Origin: Pseudomonas sp. MM213
Lineage (GTDB): Bacteria > Pseudomonadota > Gammaproteobacteria > Pseudomonadales > Pseudomonadaceae
DNA: 64,000 nucleotides
Assembly (NCBI RefSeq): GCF_020423045.1
Contig: NZ_CP081943.1
Coordinates: 434,001 to 498,000, forward strand
Reading direction: 5' to 3'
Shown: positions 17,886-26,050 of the stretch, one piece after another
Position numbering within the stretch: the stretch's first letter is position 1
Layout of the letters: each line of letters begins with the position of its first letter
Notes under the pieces: model-generated
Database searches by the model: none
What the model saw: the letters and a program-made list of their open reading frames with translations, nothing else
Told to the model about the DNA's origin: nothing
Program-made: the position numbers and the translations under genes

Positions 17886-18602
17886 ATGTTGAAGGTTCTC
17901 GCTCTGCTGACACTCCTGGCGTCCGCCGCCGTCCACGCTGAAACCCCGCTGCACACCGATCTGCCGCTCAAATACCTGGAGCAGGCCAACCCCGAATCGG
18001 TCAATCAGCCCCTGGTGATTTTCCTCCACGGCTACGGCAGTAACGAACAGGACCTGTTCGGTATCAAGGATGAATTGCCTGCCCACTACAACTACCTATC
18101 GGTGCGCGCACCGATGGTCATGGAGGAGGGCAGCTATCAGTGGTTTCGCAAGAAGGGAGAAGGTGCCTACAACGGCGAGACGGATGACCTGAAGGCCAGC
18201 GGCCCGGTGTTGCTGGATTTCGTCGCACAGGCTGCGAAGAAATATCACACAGTACCGAACAAGGTTTTCCTGGTGGGCTTTAGCCAAGGCGCGATCATGT
18301 CTTACGAGGTCGCGTTGCGTCATCCCGAAGCCGTGGGCGGGATCGCGGCGTTGAGCGGGCGGATCTTGCCGGTGCTCAAGTCCGAGCTCAAACCCGATGA
18401 AAAACTTCAGAAACTGGCGATTTTCATCGGGCATGGCACGGCGGACAAACGCCTTCCCTTCAACGACGGCACCGAGGCCAACAGCCTGTTGCAGAGCCTG
18501 TCACTCAAGCCTGAATTTCATGCCTACCCAGGCGTTGGCCACAACATCAGTGCCGCCGAAATGCAGGATTTGAGCGCCTGGTTGCAGCGCCTCAACCCCT
18601 GA
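17886..18602 (+). CDS. Exported phospholipase/carboxylesterase-family hydrolase
   Basis: The 238-residue protein has a signal peptide (MLKVLALLTLLASAAVHA) and an alpha/beta hydrolase domain of the carboxylesterase type: FLHGYGSNEQDLF, nucleophile VGFSQGAIMSY, Asp near GHGTADKRLPF and His in YPGVGHNIS. It probably acts on esters or lysophospholipids in the periplasm. The start at 17886 follows GAAGGAAGG; a longer in-frame start lies inside the REPIN and is rejected. Confidence 0.87.
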   Translation: MLKVLALLTLLASAAVHAETPLHTDLPLKYLEQANPESVNQPLVIFLHGYGSNEQDLFGIKDELPAHYNYLSVRAPMVMEEGSYQWFRKKGEGAYNGETDDLKASGPVLLDFVAQAAKKYHTVPNKVFLVGFSQGAIMSYEVALRHPEAVGGIAALSGRILPVLKSELKPDEKLQKLAIFIGHGTADKRLPFNDGTEANSLLQSLSLKPEFHAYPGVGHNISAAEMQDLSAWLQRLNP

Positions 18603-18605
18603 GCC

Positions 18606-19166
18606 TTACTTGCCGCTGACGATCTGTTTAACCAGCGCTTCGTGGCCGGCGTTGTCGCTGAGACGGGAAATCACCTTTACCAGCGCCATGCGCGTGCCCG
18701 AGGCGGCCATCAGCGTGGTATCGAGGGTCTTGCCGCCGCCCTGGGTGGCGATGCTGTCGATCTCCCGCAGACCGAGGCCGGTGCCTTTCTGGGTCAGGCT
18801 TTTCTCACTGAGCTTGGTGAAATCCGGCAGTGCCTTGGCTTGTTGAGTGGCGAAGTCGGACGCCGTGGCGTCGAGGAACTCACCGTCGTTGTCCTTGGCG
18901 TTGACGCCACCAGGAATGGTGTTTTCAGCGGCAATCACTACGGTTTTCGTGGTTGCGTTGGTGTACATGGTGCCACTCGCACCGGTCGCGTCCGCCGGCA
19001 GCGGATTGGCAACGAAGCCCTTGGGCAGGTTGAATTTGAATTTTCCGCCCAGCATCGAGACGTTTTGCGCGGGCGCTGTCTCTTTAGCCGCCTGTGCATT
19101 CAAAGCCCCCAGGCTGGCAGCCACTGCCAGCAGCAGGACAACGGCTTTTTTACTCAACAGTGACAT
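18606..19166 (-). CDS. Exported protein of unknown function
   Basis: The 186-residue product has a signal peptide (MSLLSKKAVVLLLAVAASLGALNAQA). The mature part starts with an MLGGKFKFNLPKGF motif followed by mixed beta-type sequence, reminiscent of DcrB-like periplasmic proteins, but I do not assign it a family. No catalytic motif is seen. It converges with the esterase gene, with only three bases between the two stops. Confidence 0.75.
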   Translation of the reverse strand: MSLLSKKAVVLLLAVAASLGALNAQAAKETAPAQNVSMLGGKFKFNLPKGFVANPLPADATGASGTMYTNATTKTVVIAAENTIPGGVNAKDNDGEFLDATASDFATQQAKALPDFTKLSEKSLTQKGTGLGLREIDSIATQGGGKTLDTTLMAASGTRMALVKVISRLSDNAGHEALVKQIVSGK

Positions 19167-19450
19167 TCAAAATCTCCAGGGTGGTCTCGCGGTGGGGGCG
19201 ATCATCCCATGGAGGTCGTGGAGCATTCCAGTGTGGGCTAACGGGTGGTCGGGTTCTGGTGAGCGAAAAGCTTTTGAACCTCGCGTTTACGGCGAATCAA
19301 CGTATTTACGAAGGCTTGTTTAACCGCGCTCAGCGTTACTTCATGAAAGCTACAACACCTTGCGTCGTTGCCTACAGGTACGTAAGAATCCGCCGGCTTG
19401 TGCGCTTTTGGGGTGGGTTCTATTGTTTTCCGGTCGCTGAAAACACAGTG

Positions 19451-19656
19451 ATCGGGTTTGGTAGACCCTCAGCATCGACGCATAGCGTCACCTTGTTCGG
19501 CCCTTTCTCAGGGCTGCGTTTTATGGTGGCCATGCGCAGGGCTCCTTCGGGGGCGCCGGTTCCGATGCCCGGTCTACCAACCTTCGTATGGCCGCCACCC
19601 TCCGTTTGGTAGCGAGAGGTTGATGGCTCCTTCTAAGTAGCATCGGAGCTCCATCT
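19451..19656 (+). promoter_or_regulatory. Highly structured leader RNA candidate upstream of the DUF6124 gene
   Basis: In about 200 bases I see several stems. The outer stem is TTGGTAGACC (19458-19467) with GGTCTACCAA (19571-19580), both arms perfect. Inside it are GACGC-ATA-GCGTC (19477-19489), GCCCT-TTCTC-AGGGC (19500-19514) and GCTCC-TTCG-GGGGC (19541-19554, a UUCG tetraloop). GGTGGC (19525-19530) can pair with GCCACC (19594-19599), outside the outer stem, giving a pseudoknot. CAACCT (19578-19583) can instead pair with AGGTTG (19617-19622), giving an alternative fold near the ribosome site. This is what a cis-regulatory RNA looks like; the function is unknown. Confidence 0.55.
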
Positions 19657-20028
19657 ATGCCCAAACCAACACCCAATCCCCCCAGCCCGGACCTGTCCGC
19701 TTCAGCCCAAAGCGCTGACCAAGAAAAGCTCGAAGAGACCATCAAACTCGCCCTCGACTTCTACGCCAATCCTGCCGCGCACATTGCCCTGATCAACGCC
19801 ACGCCAAGGCAACTCGACAGCATGTTCAGCGTCAACCCGGAACTCGATGTCCAGACCCTGCTCAGCCATGCGTGCGAGTCGCTGGCATCGGCCAATGTCA
19901 TGGCCATGGACCTGGCGGATCATATGGAGGGGACCCGTCGCAATTCGCTGTTGGGCATTGCGCAGGTCATCATGCTTGGGGAGCTGGCGGTGAACCAGGC
20001 GCTGGATAAACTCGACGCCGCCGAGTAA
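19657..20028 (+). CDS. DUF6124 family protein
   Basis: This 123-residue cytoplasmic protein begins MPKPTPNPPSPD and has the conserved alpha-helical core SHACESLASANVMAMDLADHMEGTRR followed by LLGIAQVIMLGELAVNQAL. The family is common in Pseudomonas and has no assigned function as far as I know. A GGAG ribosome site lies 8 bases before the ATG. The long structured leader upstream is its most notable feature. Confidence 0.88.
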   Translation: MPKPTPNPPSPDLSASAQSADQEKLEETIKLALDFYANPAAHIALINATPRQLDSMFSVNPELDVQTLLSHACESLASANVMAMDLADHMEGTRRNSLLGIAQVIMLGELAVNQALDKLDAAE

Positions 20029-20036
20029 TAAGAGTG

Positions 20037-20067
20037 CCCGTGGTGAGAGGTTGGCCCTCACCACGGG
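20037..20067. terminator. Bidirectional hairpin between convergent genes
   Basis: An 11-bp perfect stem (CCCGTGGTGAG / CTCACCACGGG) with a 9-base loop lies between the DUF6124 and monooxygenase genes. There is no clear T tract on either strand, so it may be a weak or Rho-assisted terminator. Confidence 0.6.
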
Positions 20068-20077
20068 GATTACGCTG

Positions 20078-20404
20078 TTACACGTCGCGGCGCACCGGGT
20101 AGCTCTCGATCACGTCCAGAAACTCGATCCGACGGTCGCTGGCCAACAGCTCCGGCAATAGCTTTTCGTAGTCCTGGCGATACGGCTTGCTCAGGTGACG
20201 GGTGATGAAGTCTTCCTTGCTGCAGTTCCAGGTTTCGTAGAGCACCAGAGTGTTCGGCTCGTCCTGCAACTGGTGGACCCAGGTGTTGACGAAGTCCGGC
20301 TCGGCTGACATCTGGTGCACCACATCCAGCAGGCGCTCCTTTGTTTCGGCGAAGCGTTCCGGTTTGGCTGGCAGGTAAACGATAAACGCGACTTGATCAC
20401 TCAT
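20078..20404 (-). CDS. Antibiotic biosynthesis monooxygenase (ABM) domain protein
   Basis: This small 108-residue ferredoxin-like-fold protein of the ABM/YgiN type contains AFIVYLPAKPERFAETKERLL, NTLVLYETWNCSKEDF and HLSKPYRQDYEKLLPELL. Relatives are quinol monooxygenases or bind small aromatics. It lies 29 bases downstream of the glutathione S-transferase gene on the same strand, so the two probably form a small stress or detoxification operon. Confidence 0.82.
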   Translation of the reverse strand: MSDQVAFIVYLPAKPERFAETKERLLDVVHQMSAEPDFVNTWVHQLQDEPNTLVLYETWNCSKEDFITRHLSKPYRQDYEKLLPELLASDRRIEFLDVIESYPVRRDV

Positions 20405-20433
20405 TTCATCACCTTCGCATGCGGGGGAATGGA

Positions 20434-21108
20434 TTACTGCGCCTGGTTCTGCGGGAACAGATTGCGACGGGTTTCTTCGTCGAATTCCGCTTTCAGTACC
20501 AGCTTCTCTTTGAGGCCGTGAGCACGTACGGCCGCCGGGCGAGCGCTGATTTCATCGAACAGGCGCTTGACGTTCGGGTACGCCGCCAAACCGTTTTCGC
20601 CGAGGATGTATGGCGCGTAATTGGCCCAGCCCCACAGCGCCATGTCGGCGATGCTATAGGTGTCGCCGGCCAGGTATTGATGGTCGGCCAGGCGCTGATC
20701 GAGCACGCGGTAATGACGTTCGACTTCCTTGAGGTAACGGTTTTTTGCGTAGGCCAGGTCTTCCGGGGCGTGGTGCAGGAAGTGCACCGCCTGGCCGGAA
20801 AACGGCGACAGGCCGGTGGCGATGAACATCAACCAAGACAGCAGTTCGGCCTGGCCGGCAACGGAGGTCGGCAGGAAGCGCTGATGTTTTTGCGCGAGGT
20901 GCAACAGGATCGCCTGGGAGTCGAACACGGTGGCGTCGCCATCGACCAGCGCTGGCACTTTGGCGTTCGGGTTGATCGCCAGAAAGGCTGGCTGGTGTTG
21001 CTCGCCCTTGAAGGTGTCGACGCCGATCAATTCGTACGGCGTTTGCAGTTCTTCAAGCAGCAGGGCGACTTTCATCGGGTTTGGCGAAGGGTGGAAAAAG
21101 AATTTCAT
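20434..21108 (-). CDS. Glutathione S-transferase family protein
   Basis: The 224-residue protein begins with a thioredoxin-like domain (MKFFFHPSPNPMKVALLLEE; NPNAKVPALVDGDATVFDSQAILLHL, the cis-Pro and SNAIL-like glutathione-binding segments). It then has an all-helical C-terminal domain with LAGDTYSIADMALWGWA. It conjugates or reduces electrophiles with glutathione in the cytoplasm. It is upstream of the ABM-domain gene in the same direction. Confidence 0.9.
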   Translation of the reverse strand: MKFFFHPSPNPMKVALLLEELQTPYELIGVDTFKGEQHQPAFLAINPNAKVPALVDGDATVFDSQAILLHLAQKHQRFLPTSVAGQAELLSWLMFIATGLSPFSGQAVHFLHHAPEDLAYAKNRYLKEVERHYRVLDQRLADHQYLAGDTYSIADMALWGWANYAPYILGENGLAAYPNVKRLFDEISARPAAVRAHGLKEKLVLKAEFDEETRRNLFPQNQAQ

Positions 21109-21192
21109 GGTGTAGGCCTCAGTCAGTGGTTGGTCAGGAACTGAGGCTGATAGTGGGCGAAACCCGTTCGATTGACGTACGGGGTTGTTGTT

Positions 21193-21984
21193 CTACTCGT
21201 TCGAAATAGTTGAACGGGTTGCGGGCGTTGCCACCGGTTTGGCCAACAGGCGCCGGGTGACGCCGAGCATGGCTACCGACACCGCGACGCCCAGGCCAAA
21301 GGCCTTCAGGCCCATGCCCGGCAAGGTCAGCGCCAGGACCAGGCAGAACGCGCTGAACGAATACATGCCGGTGGCCGTGGCGCGCAACAAGGCGGCGGTA
21401 AACGCCGGGCCACGGGTTTGCTGGGAAAACACCGCCATCACGCTGCCCAGCACCGGGAACACCGCGAGCAGGCCGCTCCAGCGTTCGCCGACGGTGCTGG
21501 CGAGCCAGGTGACCGCGAGAGTGAGAAGGGCGCCGGCAATCATGCGCAGCAGCAGTTTGTCGGACTTCGGTGCCGGGCCGGAGACAATCGGCTGCACCTT
21601 GGGAAACAGGTAAGGCGCCGCCAGCAGCGCGGTCGCGGCGGCGATCACCGAGAACACCAGGGACGGTGGAATCACCGACAGCACCACCGCCGCTGTCGCC
21701 CAGACCAGCAGCGAAACCGTCAGCGCCCAAGGCCATCCCGCGCGTTGGGCGACCTGGGCGTAGGTTACGCAGAAGGCAATCATCGCGAACATCGCGGATA
21801 ACGCGGCGGTCGCCGATTGCGCGGCAAACACTTCGCCTTGTTCGATAGCGAGGAAAAACAGAATCGGCCCGACTACCACCGGCAACCCTGACAGCCAACC
21901 GGCGACACTCGGGCCCCAGCGTTTGCCCGCGAGGGAGATCAGTAAGAGAAACCCGGGAATGACCAGCAGTTTGAGCAGCAGCAC
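21193..21984 (-). CDS. Integral membrane protein of unknown function
   Basis: The 263-residue protein is almost entirely hydrophobic, with about eight predicted membrane helices beginning MLLLKLLVIPGFLLLISLAG. A conserved-looking WLSGLPVVVGPILFFLAIEQG segment follows the first helix. I see no transporter signature that gives a substrate. It is a single gene between the GST gene and the divergent chalcone-isomerase-like gene. Confidence 0.8.
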   Translation of the reverse strand: MLLLKLLVIPGFLLLISLAGKRWGPSVAGWLSGLPVVVGPILFFLAIEQGEVFAAQSATAALSAMFAMIAFCVTYAQVAQRAGWPWALTVSLLVWATAAVVLSVIPPSLVFSVIAAATALLAAPYLFPKVQPIVSGPAPKSDKLLLRMIAGALLTLAVTWLASTVGERWSGLLAVFPVLGSVMAVFSQQTRGPAFTAALLRATATGMYSFSAFCLVLALTLPGMGLKAFGLGVAVSVAMLGVTRRLLAKPVATPATRSTISNE

Positions 21985-22141
21985 GTAGGCGCCTCCGACC
22001 TGAGTGAAGCGGCAACGTTAGCATTGCGACAAGTAGATTGCTCTAAGGATTGGCTGTTTTTGTATACAAAGTTGAAAGCTTGTACAGCAACACTTTATGC
22101 GTATAAGTAACAGAACCCATACGCGCTGAATCGAGCCGATC

Positions 22142-22675
22142 ATGACCCGACCACGATCACCTCTGCGACATACCCTGTGGCTGTTGGTATTACTGGGCAA
22201 CCACGCGTTGGCCAATTGGCAGGAGTCTTTGCCTGGCGCCCAAATCGTTGGTACCGGCGAGTTCCGGATGTTCGGTTTCGATATTTACAACGCTCGTCTG
22301 TGGAGCGCCGCGCAGCCATTTGCGAGCGACCAGCCGTTCGCCCTGGAGCTGATTTATCAGCGCAGGATTTCCCGGGACGATCTGGTCCAGGCCAGCGTCG
22401 AAGAAATCAAACGACTGTCGGGCGCATCGGTGAGTGTCGGGCAACTCGCGGCATGGCAGGCGCAGATGCAGCAGGCGTTTGTCGATGTGCAGGCCGGGAC
22501 CCGACTCATCGGGGTTTACTTGCCGGGGCAGGGCACACGTTTTTTTGTCGGCCCGCAGTTGCAGTACGAGGTGACGGACCCGGTGTTCGCCCGGGCGTTT
22601 TTTGATATCTGGCTTGACCCGCGCACGAGCAACCCCGAATTGCGAGAGCAGTTGTTGGGCATTGCAAAACCCTGA
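22142..22675 (+). CDS. Exported chalcone isomerase-like domain protein
   Basis: The 177-residue protein has an N-terminal signal-like segment (LWLLVLLGNHALA). It then has the bacterial chalcone-isomerase-like pattern: VGTGEFRMFGFDIYNARLW, FALELIYQRRISRDDLVQAS and the LIGVYLPGQGTRFFVG strand. Bacterial members are periplasmic and probably not flavonoid enzymes; the role is unknown. It is a single gene followed by a REPIN. Confidence 0.85.
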   Translation: MTRPRSPLRHTLWLLVLLGNHALANWQESLPGAQIVGTGEFRMFGFDIYNARLWSAAQPFASDQPFALELIYQRRISRDDLVQASVEEIKRLSGASVSVGQLAAWQAQMQQAFVDVQAGTRLIGVYLPGQGTRFFVGPQLQYEVTDPVFARAFFDIWLDPRTSNPELREQLLGIAKP

Positions 22676-22700
22676 ACATCACCCGCCGTTGCTTTTGCCT

Positions 22701-22803
22701 TTGTAGGAGCAAGCTTGCTCGCGATGGACGTTAACGATAACGCGTGCTTCCTGATTAAACGCGGCGCCCTTGAATCCATCGCGAGCAAGCTTGCTCCTAC
22801 AAA
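22701..22803. repeat. REPIN
   Basis: TTGTAGGAGCAAGCTTGCTC and its inverted partner at the right end lie between the chalcone-isomerase-like gene and mntH. The inner bases include GGACGTTAACGATAACGCG, also seen in the REPINs at 60.4 and 63.7 kb. Confidence 0.9.
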
Positions 22804-22909
22804 AGCAAAAGCAAAAAATCAACTGCGGCGATCTTTGCGTTTTGTCTGTACACCGAAAAGCGCGAAACGTCTAAGCTGCGCCCTCCCGCCTGTTTTCTGG
22901 AATGTTTGC

Positions 22910-24229
22910 GTGAAATTCAGTTTGCCCAAAGTCGCCACTGCGCCGTTTTGTCCTCCGGAAGTGGCGGGCAGCGTTGCTGTTGACCCTCGCGCGTCATTTT
23001 TCAAACGTGTCCTGCGTTTCGCCGGACCGGGCTTGCTGGTGTCCATCGGCTACATGGACCCGGGCAACTGGGCCACCGCCATCGAGGCCGGTTCGCGGTT
23101 TGGTTACAGCCTGTTGTTTGTGGTGTTGCTGGCGAGTCTGGCGGGGATGGTGGTGCAGTGTTTGTGCTCGCGCCTTGGCATTGCCACCGGGCGCGATCTG
23201 GCGCAGTTGTCCCGCGAGCGCTACAGCACGCGGACCGCTCGGACCCAATGGGTGCTGGCGGAAATCTCGATCATCGCCACCGACCTCGCCGAAGTGCTCG
23301 GCTGTGCGCTGGCGTTCCATCTGCTGTTGGGCTGTTCGCTGAGCGTCGGCATCGCCCTCACGGCGTTCGACACGCTGCTGGTGCTGGCCCTGCAGAACCG
23401 TGGCTTTCGCCGACTGGAAGCGATCATGCTGGTGCTGGTGAGCACCATCGGTGTGTGTTTCTTCGTTGAATTGTTGTTGATCAAGCCTTACTGGCCGGAC
23501 GTCGCACGGGGTTTCACGCCGTCACTGTCGGCCATCGGCGATGCGGCGCCGCTGTACCTGGCCATCGGGATTCTCGGGGCCACGGTCATGCCGCATAACT
23601 TGTACCTGCACACCTCGATCGTACAGACCCGGATGATCGGCAAGGACCTGGCCAGCAAGCAGGACGCGGTGAAACTGGCGCGCATCGACACCATCGGTTC
23701 CCTGGCGCTGGCGCTGCTGGTGAACGCGGCGATCCTGATCCTCGCGGCCGCGGCCTTCCACAAGACCGGACACACCGATGTGGTGGACATTCAGGACGCC
23801 TATCACTTGCTCGACCCGCTGGTGGGCGGCGCGTTGGCCAGCGTGCTGTTTGGCGTCGCGTTGCTGGCGTCCGGTCAAAGTTCGACGTTCACCGGCACCA
23901 TCGCCGGGCAAGTGATCATGGAGGGTTACCTCAACCTGCGGATTCCCTGCTGGCAACGGCGCTTGATTACCCGGGGGCTGGCGTTGATCCCGGCGTTTAT
24001 CGGTGTCTGGCTGATGGGGGATAACGCGATTGGCAAACTGCTGGTGTTGAGTCAGGTGGTGCTGAGTTTGCAGTTGCCGTTTGCGTTGTATCCGTTGATT
24101 CGCATGACCAATGATCACAAGTTGATGGGGCCGTTTGTGAATCGATTGCCGACGCGAGTGTTGGCGTGGGGGTTGTTTGCGGTGATCAGTGGGGCGAATA
24201 GTTGGTTGATTCTGCAGTTTTTTGGGTGA
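22910..24229 (+). CDS. mntH: NRAMP-family Mn2+/H+ symporter
   Basis: MntH imports Mn2+ (and some Fe2+) across the inner membrane with protons. The 439-residue protein has 11 or so membrane helices with the metal-site motifs DPGNWATAIEAG in helix 1 and MPHNLYLHTSIVQTR in helix 6. A GTG at 22910 (V/M-KFSLPKVATAPFCPPEV) is chosen as start because the frame upstream enters the REPIN. I see no MntR or manganese riboswitch signature in the short leader. Confidence 0.92.
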   Translation: MKFSLPKVATAPFCPPEVAGSVAVDPRASFFKRVLRFAGPGLLVSIGYMDPGNWATAIEAGSRFGYSLLFVVLLASLAGMVVQCLCSRLGIATGRDLAQLSRERYSTRTARTQWVLAEISIIATDLAEVLGCALAFHLLLGCSLSVGIALTAFDTLLVLALQNRGFRRLEAIMLVLVSTIGVCFFVELLLIKPYWPDVARGFTPSLSAIGDAAPLYLAIGILGATVMPHNLYLHTSIVQTRMIGKDLASKQDAVKLARIDTIGSLALALLVNAAILILAAAAFHKTGHTDVVDIQDAYHLLDPLVGGALASVLFGVALLASGQSSTFTGTIAGQVIMEGYLNLRIPCWQRRLITRGLALIPAFIGVWLMGDNAIGKLLVLSQVVLSLQLPFALYPLIRMTNDHKLMGPFVNRLPTRVLAWGLFAVISGANSWLILQFFG

Positions 24230-24242
24230 TTTTTCGGCCGCC

Positions 24243-24320
24243 ATCGTCGGAGCGCCGCCCGCAGCAAGCCGGCTCCTACAAGGACATGGTGAACCTGTAG
24301 GAGCCGGCTTGCCGGCGATG
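24243..24320. repeat. REPIN (outward arrangement)
   Basis: CGCAGCAAGCCGGCTCCTAC is followed by CTGTAGGAGCCGGCTTGCCG, between convergent mntH and LysR genes. Confidence 0.85.
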
Positions 24321-24334
24321 AACGATGACGCGGT

Positions 24335-25228
24335 CTACCGCTGAAACGCCTCAACCACAAAATCGATAAACACCCGGGTCTTGGCCGGCATCAGCGTCCG
24401 GCTCGGGTAATACAGCGAGATCGGCCCCGCATCGGCGTGCCAGTCCGGCAGCAGGCGCACCAGTTCCCCGCGCTCGATGTTCGCTGCCACATCCGGCAAT
24501 ACCAGCAGCGTCACACCCAGGCCCAGGAGCGCTGCCTCACGCATGGCGGCTGGATCGTTGAGCACGATGTTTTCGGTCAGACCGGCGCTCTCTTCATGGC
24601 CCGCTCGATCGTGCATCACCCACTGACGAATCCGCCCGGTACGAATGCCGCGCATCACAATGCCGGTGTGTCCGATCAGGTCGGCCGGCGTACGCGGCAG
24701 CGTGCGTCCTGCCAGGTAGGCCGGTGAGGCCACCGCGACGATATCCGCCGCCGCCAATGTCCGTGAGATGACCCCTGGCGTGAGTTCGAAGCCGCCGCCG
24801 ATGGCCGCGTCATAGCCTTCAGCAATCAAATCCACCTGGCGATTTTCGAAGTGCCATTCCGGGCGAATCAGCGGATAACGCGCCAGGAACTGCGGCAACA
24901 ACGGCAGCACATGACCGATGCCAAACGTCGGCGCCAGGCTGACCTTGAGCACACCGGCCGGCTCCCCGCGATCGCTGCTCACGGCACTGATCGCCGCTTG
25001 CAACGCCTCCAGGTTGCCGCCGATGCTGGCCAGAAAACCCTCGCCGGCTTCAGTGAGCGACAGCTTGCGGGTCGAACGCTGGAACAACCGCACACCCATA
25101 TTGCGTTCCAGCATCGCCACGTTGCGGCTGACCGCGGCGGGTGTCAGCGCCAGCAAACGTGCCGCGGCGGAAAAACTGCCCGTTTCAGCGCTGCGTACAA
25201 AAGATTCGAGGTTGGCGAGGGTTTCCAT
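24335..25228 (-). CDS. LysR-family transcriptional regulator
   Basis: The 297-residue regulator has an N-terminal winged helix-turn-helix (LESFVRSAETGSFSAAARLL, then VSRNVAMLERNMGVRLFQR) and a substrate-binding domain with an LPDWHADAGPISLYYPSR tail, the CrgA/DHCR-like subgroup. The ATG at 25228 has AGGTG six bases upstream; a GTG nine bases earlier is possible. It diverges from a small NADPH-dependent reductase gene, its likely target. Confidence 0.9.
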   Translation of the reverse strand: METLANLESFVRSAETGSFSAAARLLALTPAAVSRNVAMLERNMGVRLFQRSTRKLSLTEAGEGFLASIGGNLEALQAAISAVSSDRGEPAGVLKVSLAPTFGIGHVLPLLPQFLARYPLIRPEWHFENRQVDLIAEGYDAAIGGGFELTPGVISRTLAAADIVAVASPAYLAGRTLPRTPADLIGHTGIVMRGIRTGRIRQWVMHDRAGHEESAGLTENIVLNDPAAMREAALLGLGVTLLVLPDVAANIERGELVRLLPDWHADAGPISLYYPSRTLMPAKTRVFIDFVVEAFQR

Positions 25229-25249
25229 GTCTGGCACCTGCTATGAATG

Positions 25250-25266
25250 CTTGAAAATCATTCAAG
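25250..25266. promoter_or_regulatory. Candidate LysR operator CTTGAA-N5-TTCAAG
   Basis: A perfect 6-bp inverted repeat with a 5-base centre contains a T-N11-A core. It lies between the divergent LysR and reductase genes, 22 bases upstream of the LysR start, where autoregulation would be expected. Confidence 0.5.
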
Positions 25267-25340
25267 TCATTACCCGCTAATCAAGGGCTAATGACAAGCG
25301 CAGTATTCACGCCAACGACAACCCCTTGGAGTGAATCACC

Positions 25341-25952
25341 ATGAGTACTATCGGCATCATCGGCATCATCGGCGCTGGCGCCATTGGTTCAGCGTTTGCC
25401 AGAGCCTTGTCCCGTCAGGGCATCGAAGTAGTCATCGCCAACAGTCGTGGTCCGGAGACCTTGGCCGCCCTGGTGGCGGAGCTCGGTCCGACGGCACGCG
25501 CCGGCACCCGTGAAGAAGCGGCCGCCCAGCCAATCGTTCTGGTGGCGGTCAACTGGTCGAAGTTGCCAACAGCACTCGCTGGTTTGCCGGGCTTCGGCGG
25601 GCGGATCGTGATCGACGCCAATAACTCGATTGAGGCGCCGTTGTTCAAGGCTGTGGATTTGCAGGGCCGTATGTCCAGCGAAGTGTTCGCTGAATGGGTG
25701 CCGGGGGCGAGAGTGGTGAAGGCGTTCAATCACCTGGCGGCGCGCTTGCTGGAGAGTGATCCGGCGGCGGAGGGCGGTCGGCGGGTGCTGTTTGTGTCGG
25801 GCGATGATGCCGAGGCGAAAGCTCAGGTGGTTGCGTTGACCGAACGCTTGGGCTTCTTCGGGATTGATCTTGGGGAGTTGAGTGTCGGCGCGCGGTTGGC
25901 GCAGTTTCCGGGTGGGCCGTTGCCAGTGTTGAACCTCGTGAAGTTCGCCTGA
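25341..25952 (+). CDS. NAD(P)-binding reductase of the F420-dependent NADP reductase family
   Basis: The 203-residue protein has a Rossmann fold with GIIGAGAIGSAFARALSRQG and the NSRGPETL NADPH-phosphate segment, followed by AVNWSKLPTAL and the VVKAFNHLAARLL region. Pseudomonads lack F420, so it probably reduces another substrate with NADPH. The N terminus repeats GII-GII because of a perfect 9-base duplication (GGCATCATC) before the glycine motif. It diverges from a LysR gene. Confidence 0.83.
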   Translation: MSTIGIIGIIGAGAIGSAFARALSRQGIEVVIANSRGPETLAALVAELGPTARAGTREEAAAQPIVLVAVNWSKLPTALAGLPGFGGRIVIDANNSIEAPLFKAVDLQGRMSSEVFAEWVPGARVVKAFNHLAARLLESDPAAEGGRRVLFVSGDDAEAKAQVVALTERLGFFGIDLGELSVGARLAQFPGGPLPVLNLVKFA

Positions 25953-26050
25953 AACACGGTTCGCCGGAACCCGGTGCGACGTTTGTCACACCGGGGTTGT
26001 TGCCGGATGGCGCGGATCTTCGTGGGTCCCCGCGCCGTCCGTTGAACGCG

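Noticed and set aside
19094..19612. A 172-codon plus-strand frame before the DUF6124 gene
   Set aside because: It begins inside the divergent exported-protein gene and its composition follows the RNA stems; I read the region as a structured leader, not as protein coding.
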